Position numbers and translations under genes: made by a program. Positions 1-4,849 of a stretch of DNA of 14,730 nucleotides are shown piece by piece (the stretch's first letter is position 1; each line of letters begins with the position of its first letter). The notes beneath the pieces are model-generated. The model did no database searches, was not told where the DNA came from, and saw only the letters and a list, made by a program, of their open reading frames with translations. Origin of the DNA: Candidatus Nomurabacteria bacterium GW2011_GWF2_43_8 (lineage in GTDB: Bacteria > Patescibacteriota > Minisyncoccia > Phycocordibacterales > UBA9973); assembly GCA_001000035.1 (NCBI GenBank), contig LCGX01000010.1:7424-22153 (forward strand), given 5' to 3'.

Positions 1-378
1 GAAATCACGGTTGAGAAAGTTTTGAAAAATCCGAAAATGTCGGTCATCAAAAATGCGGAGATTTTGGAAGTGTTGGGCGATAAATTTGTCGAAGGATTGA
101 TTTATAAGGATAAAACTACGGGGGAAGAAAAAAGGCTGAAAGTTTCTGGTATTTTCATGGAAATCGGGCAGATTCCGAATACTGGTTTTGTCAAAGATTT
201 GGTTCCGCTCGACAAAATCGGCCGCATAAGAATCGACGCCAAAAATCAGAAAACCGAAGTTCCGGGCATCTGGGCCGCGGGCGACTGCACCGACGTCCTC
301 TACCACCAGAACAACATCGCCGCCGGTGACGCCGTCCGTGCTTTGGAAGATATTTATCTGACGATACATACGAAGTAA
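1..378 (+). CDS. Thioredoxin-reductase-like (TrxB/AhpF family) flavoprotein, C-terminal part
   Basis: The reading frame is open from base 1, so the gene begins upstream and about 125 residues are visible. These proteins use FAD and NAD(P)H to reduce thioredoxin-type disulfides in the cytosol. The visible part has the end of the NAD(P)H domain (EIGQIPNT) and the family's second FAD-binding signature, WAAGDCTD, followed by NNIAAGDAVRALEDIY, which normally contacts the flavin and closes the fold. The redox CxxC lies further upstream and cannot be checked, so TrxB cannot be separated from AhpF-like or other class II pyridine nucleotide-disulfide oxidoreductases. An apparent TTG start at 22 is not real because coding sequence continues 5' of it. 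A strong hairpin terminator follows directly. Confidence 0.85.
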   Translation, partial: EITVEKVLKNPKMSVIKNAEILEVLGDKFVEGLIYKDKTTGEEKRLKVSGIFMEIGQIPNTGFVKDLVPLDKIGRIRIDAKNQKTEVPGIWAAGDCTDVLYHQNNIAAGDAVRALEDIYLTIHTK

Positions 379-384
379 ATTAAA

Positions 385-419
385 ATCAAAAAACAGCTCT
401 TTATGAGCTGTTTTTTGAT
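385..419. terminator. Bidirectional intrinsic terminator
   Basis: A perfect 15-bp inverted repeat (385-399 with 405-419) has a 5-base loop. The stem core is ACAGCTC/GAGCTGT, preceded by six A and followed by six T, so it can end transcripts from both sides. It lies between the converging thioredoxin-reductase-like gene (+) and the SEC-C gene (-). Confidence 0.85.
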
Positions 420-445
420 AATGCAACTTAACTTGACGTAAAAAT

Positions 446-622
446 CTACTTCTTATCCATATCCATCCCATGCCCTTTTGGATCTGTCATACAGCATTGA
501 CCTACTGGCTTTCCAGACCCGCAAAAACACTTTTCCATCATTCCACAGCATGTTCCGTACATTTTTCCCGATCCGCATTTGCAATCCGCCATCAATTTTG
601 CTTTTTGTTGTTCGTCTATCAT
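446..622 (-). CDS. 58-residue protein with two SEC-C-type zinc motifs
   Basis: A short minus-strand frame encodes 58 residues. It contains two tandem cysteine motifs: CKCGSGKMYGTCC (residues 14-26) and CFCGSGKPVGQCC (32-44). Both match the SEC-C pattern CxCxSGxxxxxCC, a small zinc-binding module best known from the C-terminus of SecA, where it helps bind SecB and ribosomes, and from YchJ-like proteins. Here the two motifs make up almost the whole protein, with a short charged N-terminus and a Met/Asp/Lys tail. It converges on the shared terminator at 385-419. No SD precedes the ATG; a possible promoter lies about 70 bases upstream. The motif match is clear. The role (metal binding, or a protein or ribosome contact) is inferred only. 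Confidence 0.8.
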   Translation of the reverse strand: MIDEQQKAKLMADCKCGSGKMYGTCCGMMEKCFCGSGKPVGQCCMTDPKGHGMDMDKK

Positions 623-693
623 AAAATATTTATTAAATTTAGTTATAAAAGAAAATAAATATGGGGACTAAATCCATACTTACTTGCACATTT

Positions 694-722
694 AGCATAG
701 ATTTAATATATTAAAAAGTCAA
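694..722 (-). promoter_or_regulatory. Possible promoter of the SEC-C gene
   Basis: On the minus strand TTGACT (722-717), a 17-base spacer and TATGCT (699-694) resemble a sigma70 promoter, with a strong -35 and a weak -10. It would leave a leader of roughly 65 bases. The 623-782 interval is otherwise AT-rich with nothing else recognisable. Confidence 0.35.
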
Positions 723-782
723 GAAAAAAATGTGGAAATGGTAAAATTTTCATCGCCGATTTTTCTCAATCCCGTAAGAAGG

Positions 783-869
783 CGGAGGGTACAGGATTTG
801 AACCTGTGATCCCCTTTCGGAGATTCCGGTTTTCGAAACCGGTGCATTCAACCGCTCTGCCAACCCTCC
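783..869 (-). tRNA. tRNA-Ser (anticodon CGA)
   Basis: An 87-base class II tRNA folds cleanly. The acceptor stem is GGAGGGT/ACCCTCC with discriminator G783. The anticodon stem CCGGT/ACCGG encloses loop TTCGAAA, giving CGA at 833-835 (reads UCG). There is a long variable arm (TCTCC...GGGGA) and a T arm ACAGG-TTCAAAT-CCTGT. CCA is not encoded. A possible extended -10 lies upstream at 896-909, leaving a longer leader than the other tRNAs here. Confidence 0.96.
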
Positions 870-895
870 GCTTTCGCACGGGACGAGCCGGTGCC

Positions 896-909
896 TTTAT
901 AATTTAGCA
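896..909 (-). promoter_or_regulatory. Possible promoter of tRNA-Ser
   Basis: Minus-strand TGCTAAATT (909-901), overlapping TATAAA (901-896), could act as an extended -10. The start site would fall about 20 bases before the tRNA. It lies just after the stop of the EF-like gene, so read-through from that gene is an alternative. Confidence 0.4.
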
Positions 910-913
910 TTTT

Positions 914-1165
914 TTACTCTGCCGAATAAATTACCGCCCCCTCTTTTGTTTTCTGGGAAAGTCGAATCGCCACCTCGTCTCCCTTTTTGCCGGAACTGAC
1001 AGCCTTGTGGTCAACTTGCATTGAACTGACGGTCTCCTCGAATTCCGAATCGCCTTTTTGGACTTTTATTTTATCCCCGACCTTAATGCCGCCGCTTAGT
1101 TTTACCACGGCCACTTGCGCCTTGTCATACCAGTGATTCACTTTTCCGATTTCTTTTTGTGCCAT
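914..1165 (-). CDS. Stand-alone EF-Tu domain 2-like protein (translation elongation factor-like)
   Basis: The 83-residue product is a single beta-barrel module. Motifs such as KVNHWYDKAQVAVVKL, GIKVGDKIKV, FEETVSSMQVDHK and KKGDEVAIRL follow the pattern of domain 2 of translational GTPases (EF-Tu, IF2, SelB), including the conserved sequence around the Q/V-x-S-M-Q turn. No GTPase G motifs are present and the length leaves no room for one. Small free-standing proteins of this type are, to my knowledge, seen in archaea and candidate-phyla bacteria under the name translation elongation factor-like; their role is not established. No SD precedes the ATG, and the upstream sequence is an AT-only stretch with several overlapping TATAAT-like boxes. 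The gene diverges from the phosphatase gene at 1311. Confidence 0.8.
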   Translation of the reverse strand: MAQKEIGKVNHWYDKAQVAVVKLSGGIKVGDKIKVQKGDSEFEETVSSMQVDHKAVSSGKKGDEVAIRLSQKTKEGAVIYSAE

Positions 1166-1274
1166 AGATTATATATATTTATAACTATTAATAGATTCGA
1201 CCCTCTCTTATAGAGCTCAACCCGCTTTTATCATCTTCATTATACAAAATTAGAACAAATTTACAAAGTATATA

Positions 1275-1304
1275 TTGACATTTTGAAAACGTGAATAGTA
1301 TAAT
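1275..1304 (+). promoter_or_regulatory. Consensus sigma70 promoter of the phosphatase gene, leaderless geometry
   Basis: Perfect TTGACA (1275-1280) and perfect TATAAT (1299-1304) are separated by 18 bases. The ATG begins at 1311, only six bases after the -10 box, so transcription should start at or within a base or two of the A of the start codon. Confidence 0.85.
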
Positions 1305-1310
1305 AGCCGG

Positions 1311-1997
1311 ATGATTGATTCTCTAAAGAAAAAAATAAAGAACAAAACAAACGCGCAAAATCTGTCTTTTTGGTTCGTCCGCCACGGAGAAAGCGAAGGA
1401 AATGCCCTGGGCGACACCTGCCCCGTGATGCACGATACTCCCCTGACGGAGCGCGGCCGGCAGGAAGCAAAAGAAATCATTTCCTACTTGCGGAAAGAAA
1501 ATATAAAAGTGACTCACATATACACCGCTCCAAAGGGACGCTCGTATCAAACGGCGGAAATCATCGCTTCAGCTCTTGGTCTGCCTGTAAACATAAAGAA
1601 TGGGTTGGATGAGCGCAATTGGGGAATATGGAAAAACCTAAGGTGGGAAGAAGCTTCCGCGCGTCTCGATGAAATGCCGCTTAAAGACCGCTATGCTTTT
1701 ATTCCGGAAGGCGGAGAATCATGGCAGCAAATGGAGCAACGGCTGTTTGCCGTTCTGGAAGAAATAGCTGATGAGAGCATCGCGGGAGAAAATATACTGA
1801 TAATAACTCACCGCGGGTGCCTGCGGGCAGTTATGCCCAAGCTTGCGAAAGAAGGGCTGGAAAAACACAAAGAATTTTCGGTAGCCACCGGAGCGCTTTC
1901 CAAGTTCTCTTTTGAAAAGGATAAATTCGACTTTGTGGGTTTTATCCCGAAAGCCCTAGCGGTCGTCTTCGCCTTTTTCTCCAACATTTTGCGTTGA
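1311..1997 (+). CDS. Histidine phosphatase superfamily protein (phosphoglycerate mutase-like)
   Basis: This 228-residue protein belongs to the branch 1 histidine phosphatases. The N-terminal RHG motif is FVRHGESEGN, with H25 the expected phospho-acceptor and R24 a phosphate ligand. LTERGRQEA is next, then a TAPKGRSYQTAEI segment in place of the usual S-x-x-R-A-x-x-T-A. E101 in LDERNWG is the likely acid, and the second catalytic histidine is H167 in ITHRGCLRAV, where most relatives have SHGG. The substrate cannot be read from sequence; a metabolic phosphatase is as likely as a mutase. The C-terminus ends in a hydrophobic stretch (residues ~208-226) that could lie on the membrane. The start is fixed by the promoter geometry: no SD, ATG six bases after TATAAT. 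It converges on tRNA-Glu. Confidence 0.88.
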   Translation: MIDSLKKKIKNKTNAQNLSFWFVRHGESEGNALGDTCPVMHDTPLTERGRQEAKEIISYLRKENIKVTHIYTAPKGRSYQTAEIIASALGLPVNIKNGLDERNWGIWKNLRWEEASARLDEMPLKDRYAFIPEGGESWQQMEQRLFAVLEEIADESIAGENILIITHRGCLRAVMPKLAKEGLEKHKEFSVATGALSKFSFEKDKFDFVGFIPKALAVVFAFFSNILR

Positions 1998-2090
1998 ATG
2001 AAATAAGGTGACCCTACCGGGAATCGAACCCGGATTACCGGCTTGAAAAGCCGATGTCCTAACCGTTAGACGATAGGGCCAACGCAAAAT
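1986..2090. repeat. 11-bp inverted repeat flanking tRNA-Glu
   Basis: ATTTTGCGTTG at 1986-1996 is the exact reverse complement of CAACGCAAAAT at 2080-2090. The arms bracket tRNA-Glu: one covers the phosphatase stop codon, the other joins the tRNA 5' end to its -10 box. Confidence 0.8.
2009..2080 (-). tRNA. tRNA-Glu (anticodon TTC)
   Basis: A standard 72-base cloverleaf. Acceptor stem GGCCCTA/TAGGGTC with discriminator A, D arm GTCTAACGGTTAGGAC, anticodon stem TCGGC/GCCGG with loop TTTTCAA (anticodon TTC, reads GAA), and T arm CCGGG-TTCGATT-CCCGG. CCA is not encoded. It lies head-on to the phosphatase gene, whose stop is 11 bases away. Confidence 0.96.
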
Positions 2091-2099
2091 ATAATAACA
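2091..2099 (-). promoter_or_regulatory. Extended -10 promoter of tRNA-Glu
   Basis: Minus-strand TGTTATTAT (2099-2091) matches TGnTATnAT and ends ten bases before the tRNA 5' end, predicting a leader of about 4 bases. Confidence 0.7.
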
Positions 2100-2160
2100 C
2101 TTTTACGTTTAATTGCCAAACGGAAAGCGGCGCCTCAATCAAAAATTCTCTACACCGATA

Positions 2161-2176
2161 AGAACCGTTCTTGCTA
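2161..2176 (+). repeat. 16-base near-repeat, copy 1
   Basis: AGAACCGTTCTTGCTA. It matches 4045-4060 at 15 of 16 bases and contains the palindrome AGAAC-C-GTTCT. It lies just upstream of the -35 box of the GC-rich unit. Confidence 0.6.
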
Positions 2177-2181
2177 TTTAA

Positions 2182-2210
2182 TTGACACACTACTAAAAAT
2201 ATTGTAGTAT
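2182..2210 (+). promoter_or_regulatory. Promoter of the GC-rich 105-codon gene
   Basis: Perfect TTGACA (2182-2187), a 17-base spacer and TAGTAT (2205-2210, 5 of 6 matches). Unlike neighbouring host promoters it precedes a long leader (about 100 bases) with SD sequences. Confidence 0.75.
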
Positions 2211-2217
2211 ATTTTTA

Positions 2218-2318
2218 AAGTTCTACACAAAGGAGGAGTAGTCGAGGTCACCCAAGCAAGTGGCCCTCGGGTGGACGCCATTAAAAGTGCTACCCCAATA
2301 ACCCCAAAGGAGAAAGAC
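2218..2318 (+). promoter_or_regulatory. Structured leader with two SD-like sequences
   Basis: The leader of the 105-codon gene carries a near-perfect SD, AAAGGAGG, at 2229-2236 with no usual start codon at working distance, then GC-rich sequence that can pair in two ways: CGAGG (2243-2247) with CCTCG (2265-2269), or GGTCACCC (2246-2253) with GGGTGGAC (2269-2276) allowing a bulge. The functional SD, AAAGGAG (2306-2312), comes next, six bases before the ATG. The alternate pairings suggest possible translational control; this is inference. Confidence 0.4.
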
Positions 2319-2636
2319 ATGGCGAGACAAAAACGTAATCCGTTTCGTCCCCAGCCAAGGGAGGTCGTCCGTGCCAGGAAGAGGTGCAAGAAAGGGCTTC
2401 AGAAGTTGAACCCCGCTATTAAGGCGAGGTTCGACCACGGGAACTGTGTCATCGAGGGACCCGAAGTCCTGACACACTTCCCTTCGACCGCCTTCCCGCT
2501 CCTCCCACGCCCTGACGCCCAGGAGCGGGCAACGCACAAGCAGGCCAAGAAGCCCGCCGAGTCTCCGCAGAAGAAGGGGCACTTCCACCACCACGGCTTC
2601 CTCACGGACGCGGAATTTCATCGCTTCCCCTGGTAA
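2319..2636 (+). CDS. Unknown basic, GC-rich 105-residue protein with a His-rich tail
   Basis: I do not recognise this protein. The start is ATG 2319, chosen because AAAGGAG ends six bases before it; an in-frame GTG at 2271 lacks such a signal. The N-terminal 35 residues are strongly basic (MARQKRNPFRPQPREVVRAR, then RKRCKKG), suiting nucleic-acid contact. A Pro/Lys/Gln-rich segment (residues ~65-85) looks disordered. The end has a histidine cluster (GHFHHHGF, then FHRFPW) that could bind metal. Codons are strongly G/C at the third position, unlike the AT-rich neighbours, and the gene is monocistronic with its own promoter and terminator. It resembles the 13.1-14.7 kb operon in base use and translation signals, and it sits between two tRNA genes, suggesting acquired DNA. 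Confidence 0.7.
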   Translation: MARQKRNPFRPQPREVVRARKRCKKGLQKLNPAIKARFDHGNCVIEGPEVLTHFPSTAFPLLPRPDAQERATHKQAKKPAESPQKKGHFHHHGFLTDAEFHRFPW

Positions 2637-2656
2637 ACCTCCGCACACATCAACGG

Positions 2657-2700
2657 CCTCGCACAGACAGGAGCCTCGCTCTTTGTTCCGTGCGAGGTCT
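2657..2700 (+). terminator. Long hairpin terminator of the GC-rich unit
   Basis: CCTCGCAC (2657-2664) pairs perfectly with GTGCGAGG (2690-2697). Inside the 25-base loop AGGAGC-CTC-GCTCTT forms a second helix. A T-rich run, TCTTCTGTTTTAT, follows on the plus strand. The rest of 2637-2844 is AT-rich with only the tRNA-Cys promoter recognisable. Confidence 0.75.
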
Positions 2701-2829
2701 TCTGTTTTATATCAAAGAAAATTCCTTTATTTGATCAAAAATCAGTTCCCAATTTGTGATACAATGGGTCACAATGTAGTTTTTAGCCTTATCTTATAAA
2801 CCTGCTTCGGTTCCAAATTCTATTTTTCG

Positions 2830-2838
2830 TGATATTAT
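2830..2838 (+). promoter_or_regulatory. Extended -10 promoter of tRNA-Cys
   Basis: TGATATTAT ends six bases before the first tRNA base (2845), so the predicted start site coincides with the mature 5' end, give or take a base. Confidence 0.7.
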
Positions 2839-2844
2839 AAATTT

Positions 2845-2918
2845 GATGTGGTAGCCAAATGGTAAGGCGTTTGCCCGCAAGGCAAATATCGCAGGTTCAA
2901 TTCCTGCCCACATCTCCA
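2845..2918 (+). tRNA. tRNA-Cys (anticodon GCA), CCA encoded, C at position 33
   Basis: Acceptor stem GATGTGG/CCACATC with discriminator T2915, the base required by CysRS, then encoded CCA (2916-2918). D arm GCC-AAATGGTAA-GGC, anticodon stem TTTGC/GCAAA with loop CCGCAAG, T arm GCAGG-TTCAATT-CCTGC. The loop gives anticodon GCA (reads UGC). Position 33 is C instead of the nearly universal U. A Gly reading (GCC) was tested and leaves no anticodon stem. The A of CCA is also the A of an ATG. Confidence 0.9.
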
Positions 2919-2974
2919 TGACAGCACAAGAATACATTGAACAGAGATTAAATAGAACTGAACATGCAAAATAA
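2918..2974 (+). CDS. Possible 18-codon leader ORF starting in the CCA of tRNA-Cys
   Basis: An ATG formed by the final A of the tRNA CCA plus TG opens an 18-residue frame, MTAQEYIEQRLNRTEHAK, that stops at 2972-2974 and overlaps the next ORF (ATG 2964) by 11 bases. It reads like an amphipathic helix. It could be a leader peptide coupled to the downstream gene, or the true N-terminus of that gene separated by a frameshift. It may also be chance. Confidence 0.25.
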   Translation: MTAQEYIEQRLNRTEHAK

Positions 2975-3737
2975 CGAACCGATAAAGATTGCTATTCCTT
3001 TTGGTTCATACAAATTATTTAGATTAGAAGAAAGTCCTGAACCCGATTGGGCTGAACTATTTGCGATGATTTATTACGCATACTGGCTTAAACCCATAAC
3101 CGATGTATATAAGCCAGGAATATGGTTTGATTTTTGTGGAGACGATGCAATTTTGGAGTTTATGAATAATATTCCTGAAGAAGATACCGAAAAATATAAG
3201 AATGCTTTTAGGGGAATAATAAAATTTATTCAGCCCTATCTGCCCGAAAATTTTAAGTATACTTTCAGTCCTGTTGGCGAAAGATATGGCTCCAAAGAAG
3301 AATTTATTGCTGATCTAAACAAGGAGATTGAGAAATTAAAACCAAAAGGTGAGATACCGCTCACTGATCGACAGAAGGAAATGATAGAGTTTAATGTAAA
3401 ACTAAAACCAGGGCAAAAGCTTGATTTTCAAGAAAACCGTCTTTTGCATGATGCATACATGAATGTCAGCAAGAGAAGACCACATCACAAAGCTCCAGAT
3501 AAAATAATCATCTGTTGCACTCCTTTTGGCGACAGAACTAGTTTACCAATGGGAACAACGAAAACCTCGGTAGTTAAATTTCAAACAGGCGTAGGTATTT
3601 TAAAGAAAACCGAAGACAGCTTCTTGGAGTACATATACTCACCCCAACAATTAGAAGCTGGTCATTTTACAAAAGAAGACATTTCCATTAAAGGGCTAGG
3701 TGCTAAAAATTTTAAAACTATACGCATAACTGTCTAA
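2964..3737 (+). CDS. Conserved-looking protein of unknown function (257 residues)
   Basis: No named domain is recognised. The protein is soluble, with an aromatic N-terminal part (WAELFAMIYYAYWL, residues ~28-41), an acidic middle (FMNNIPEEDTEKYKNAFRGI), a charged helix around 113-130 (EEFIADLNKEIEKLKPKG), and a C-terminal beta-rich part. The segment RLLHDAYMNVSKRR and the NNIPEED stretch remind me of an unnamed family in Parcubacteria genomes; that is recollection, not a search. No SD precedes ATG 2964. The gene lies 45 bases after tRNA-Cys on the same strand and is probably in the same transcript. An upstream 18-codon frame overlaps its start. A 27-base gap separates it from the membrane protein gene that follows. 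Base use is AT-rich like the host, unlike the GC-rich unit before it. Confidence 0.75.
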   Translation: MQNNEPIKIAIPFGSYKLFRLEESPEPDWAELFAMIYYAYWLKPITDVYKPGIWFDFCGDDAILEFMNNIPEEDTEKYKNAFRGIIKFIQPYLPENFKYTFSPVGERYGSKEEFIADLNKEIEKLKPKGEIPLTDRQKEMIEFNVKLKPGQKLDFQENRLLHDAYMNVSKRRPHHKAPDKIIICCTPFGDRTSLPMGTTKTSVVKFQTGVGILKKTEDSFLEYIYSPQQLEAGHFTKEDISIKGLGAKNFKTIRITV

Positions 3738-3764
3738 AAACCTTAGTAGAATAATAATATAAAT

Positions 3765-4046
3765 ATGAAAATTGAATCTTTGGGAAAATATTTACTGAAT
3801 GCTTACGGAATATTTTTAATTCTTGTTTTTATATTTACTAACTTTCAATTTTGGCAAACCATTATTTGGGGTAGCTATCCCTTGATCCTTCTTTTAAAAT
3901 CCAGCCCCGAGTCAATCATTTACATAGAGATAAATTTTGGACTTTATGGAATTTCTATTATTTGTGTTCTGGCGCAAGGAATGATTCTCTACTATGTAGG
4001 AAATATTATTAGAAAATTGCTACAGAAACTCTCTAATACCAACTAG
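3765..4046 (+). CDS. Small membrane protein, two predicted helices
   Basis: The 93-residue product has two clear hydrophobic segments: residues ~12-31 (GYGIFLILVFIFTNF-like) and ~52-80 (a long stretch with Ile, Leu, Cys and a YYVGNI end). A short loop containing KSSPES lies between them, and the tail is basic (RKLLQKLSNTN). No signal-peptide cleavage site or catalytic motif is visible and I do not recognise the family. No SD is present; the upstream TAATAATATAAAT could be a -10 close to the ATG, or the gene may be read through from the upstream gene 27 bases away. Confidence 0.6.
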   Translation: MKIESLGKYLLNAYGIFLILVFIFTNFQFWQTIIWGSYPLILLLKSSPESIIYIEINFGLYGISIICVLAQGMILYYVGNIIRKLLQKLSNTN

Positions 4047-4060
4047 AACCATTCTTGCTA
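4045..4060 (+). repeat. 16-base near-repeat, copy 2
   Basis: AGAACCATTCTTGCTA, one mismatch from 2161-2176. It begins at the stop codon of the membrane protein gene and lies about 25 bases before the extended -10 of the Nudix-like gene. Confidence 0.6.
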
Positions 4061-4084
4061 GTACGGGTATTTAGCAATATATTT

Positions 4085-4093
4085 TGATATAAT
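4085..4093 (+). promoter_or_regulatory. Extended -10 promoter of the Nudix-like gene
   Basis: TGATATAAT, a perfect extended -10, ends six bases before ATG 4100. No good -35 is seen at the usual spacing. A leaderless transcript is predicted. Confidence 0.75.
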
Positions 4094-4099
4094 CAAATC

Positions 4100-4834
4100 A
4101 TGATACCTACCAAAGTGCTCGCGCTGGGTAAATATAATCCTAAAGATTTAGAGGTTTCTTTGAGCACCTCAAACAGAAAAATTGATCCAGACATAGAAAG
4201 TAAAATTGAAGAGGCCTGGAATAAAGTGGTTAAAGAAGCCCAAGAAAAAGGGAAGGTCTGCTATAATGGGCTTTCTTATAGATTAAATTATTTGAAAGAA
4301 TCCGGGAAGAAAATAATTCTGGATTTTGCGACTGTTGAATTTAAGACACGGAACGGAGTCAAAAAAATTCCCGGATATTTCGACTTGCCTGAAGAGTTTT
4401 TTGTGAAAGGTTGTTTTGCTGATGGAACCGTAAAAACCTCGGATGGTTACTACCTTATGATTGAATTGTCGGGAAAATCGATGAATGAAAATGATACTGA
4501 CCTGCTCGGGGGTATTATGGAAACTAATTTCGGCATGAAAACGGGCCAGGATATTTTTGATTCTTTGTATGCCGAACTGGAAGAAGAAGGTGGGATACAT
4601 AGAAAAGAAATCAAAAAATCATATCTAAGATCTGTCTTCTTGACTTATAGAACCAACGTGGCTTTTTATTTTGAAGTGACCCTAAACATTCCCCTGATTG
4701 AACTTTTAGAGAGAGGGATCAAAGACCAAGATGTTAAGTCGCTAAAGGGTTTTTCTCGCGAAGAATATCTTAAGGTTTTAAAAAACCACAAGTCGCCCAG
4801 CAAACATTTTGTGGCTGAAATATTGGATATATGA
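4100..4834 (+). CDS. Divergent Nudix hydrolase-like protein
   Basis: The 244-residue protein has a weak but suggestive Nudix box: GMKTGQDIFDSLYAELEEEG (residues ~145-164) followed by GI. In the family pattern GX5EX7REUXEEXGU the metal-binding core is the RE-U-x-EE part; here it reads AELEEEGGI (158-166), keeping the glutamates but replacing the conserved Arg with Ala. The glycine and glutamate at the front are shifted or replaced. The surrounding strands (YLMIELSGKS before, FLTYRTNVAFYFEVTL after) fit the Nudix fold. Nudix enzymes split nucleoside diphosphates linked to another group; the substrate here is unknown and activity is uncertain given the altered box. The N-terminal ~95 residues have no recognised domain. 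The start is set by the leaderless promoter. The gene ends 15 bases from the converging peptidoglycan-binding gene. Confidence 0.55.
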   Translation: MIPTKVLALGKYNPKDLEVSLSTSNRKIDPDIESKIEEAWNKVVKEAQEKGKVCYNGLSYRLNYLKESGKKIILDFATVEFKTRNGVKKIPGYFDLPEEFFVKGCFADGTVKTSDGYYLMIELSGKSMNENDTDLLGGIMETNFGMKTGQDIFDSLYAELEEEGGIHRKEIKKSYLRSVFLTYRTNVAFYFEVTLNIPLIELLERGIKDQDVKSLKGFSREEYLKVLKNHKSPSKHFVAEILDI

Positions 4835-4849
4835 GAATAAATCCCCCAA

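Noticed and set aside
470..658. Plus-strand ORF of 62 codons
   Set aside because: It is antisense to the SEC-C gene, whose cysteine motifs are unmistakable on the minus strand.
2271..2273. GTG as start of the GC-rich plus-strand gene
   Set aside because: No SD at the right distance; ATG 2319 has AAAGGAG six bases upstream.
2223..2648. Minus-strand ORF of 141 codons in the GC-rich unit
   Set aside because: Promoter, SD and terminator all point to the plus strand, where third-position GC is high; the minus frame is a shadow of GC-rich sequence.
2845..2915. Reading the tRNA as tRNA-Gly(GCC) to restore U33
   Set aside because: The anticodon stem would not pair; discriminator U supports Cys.
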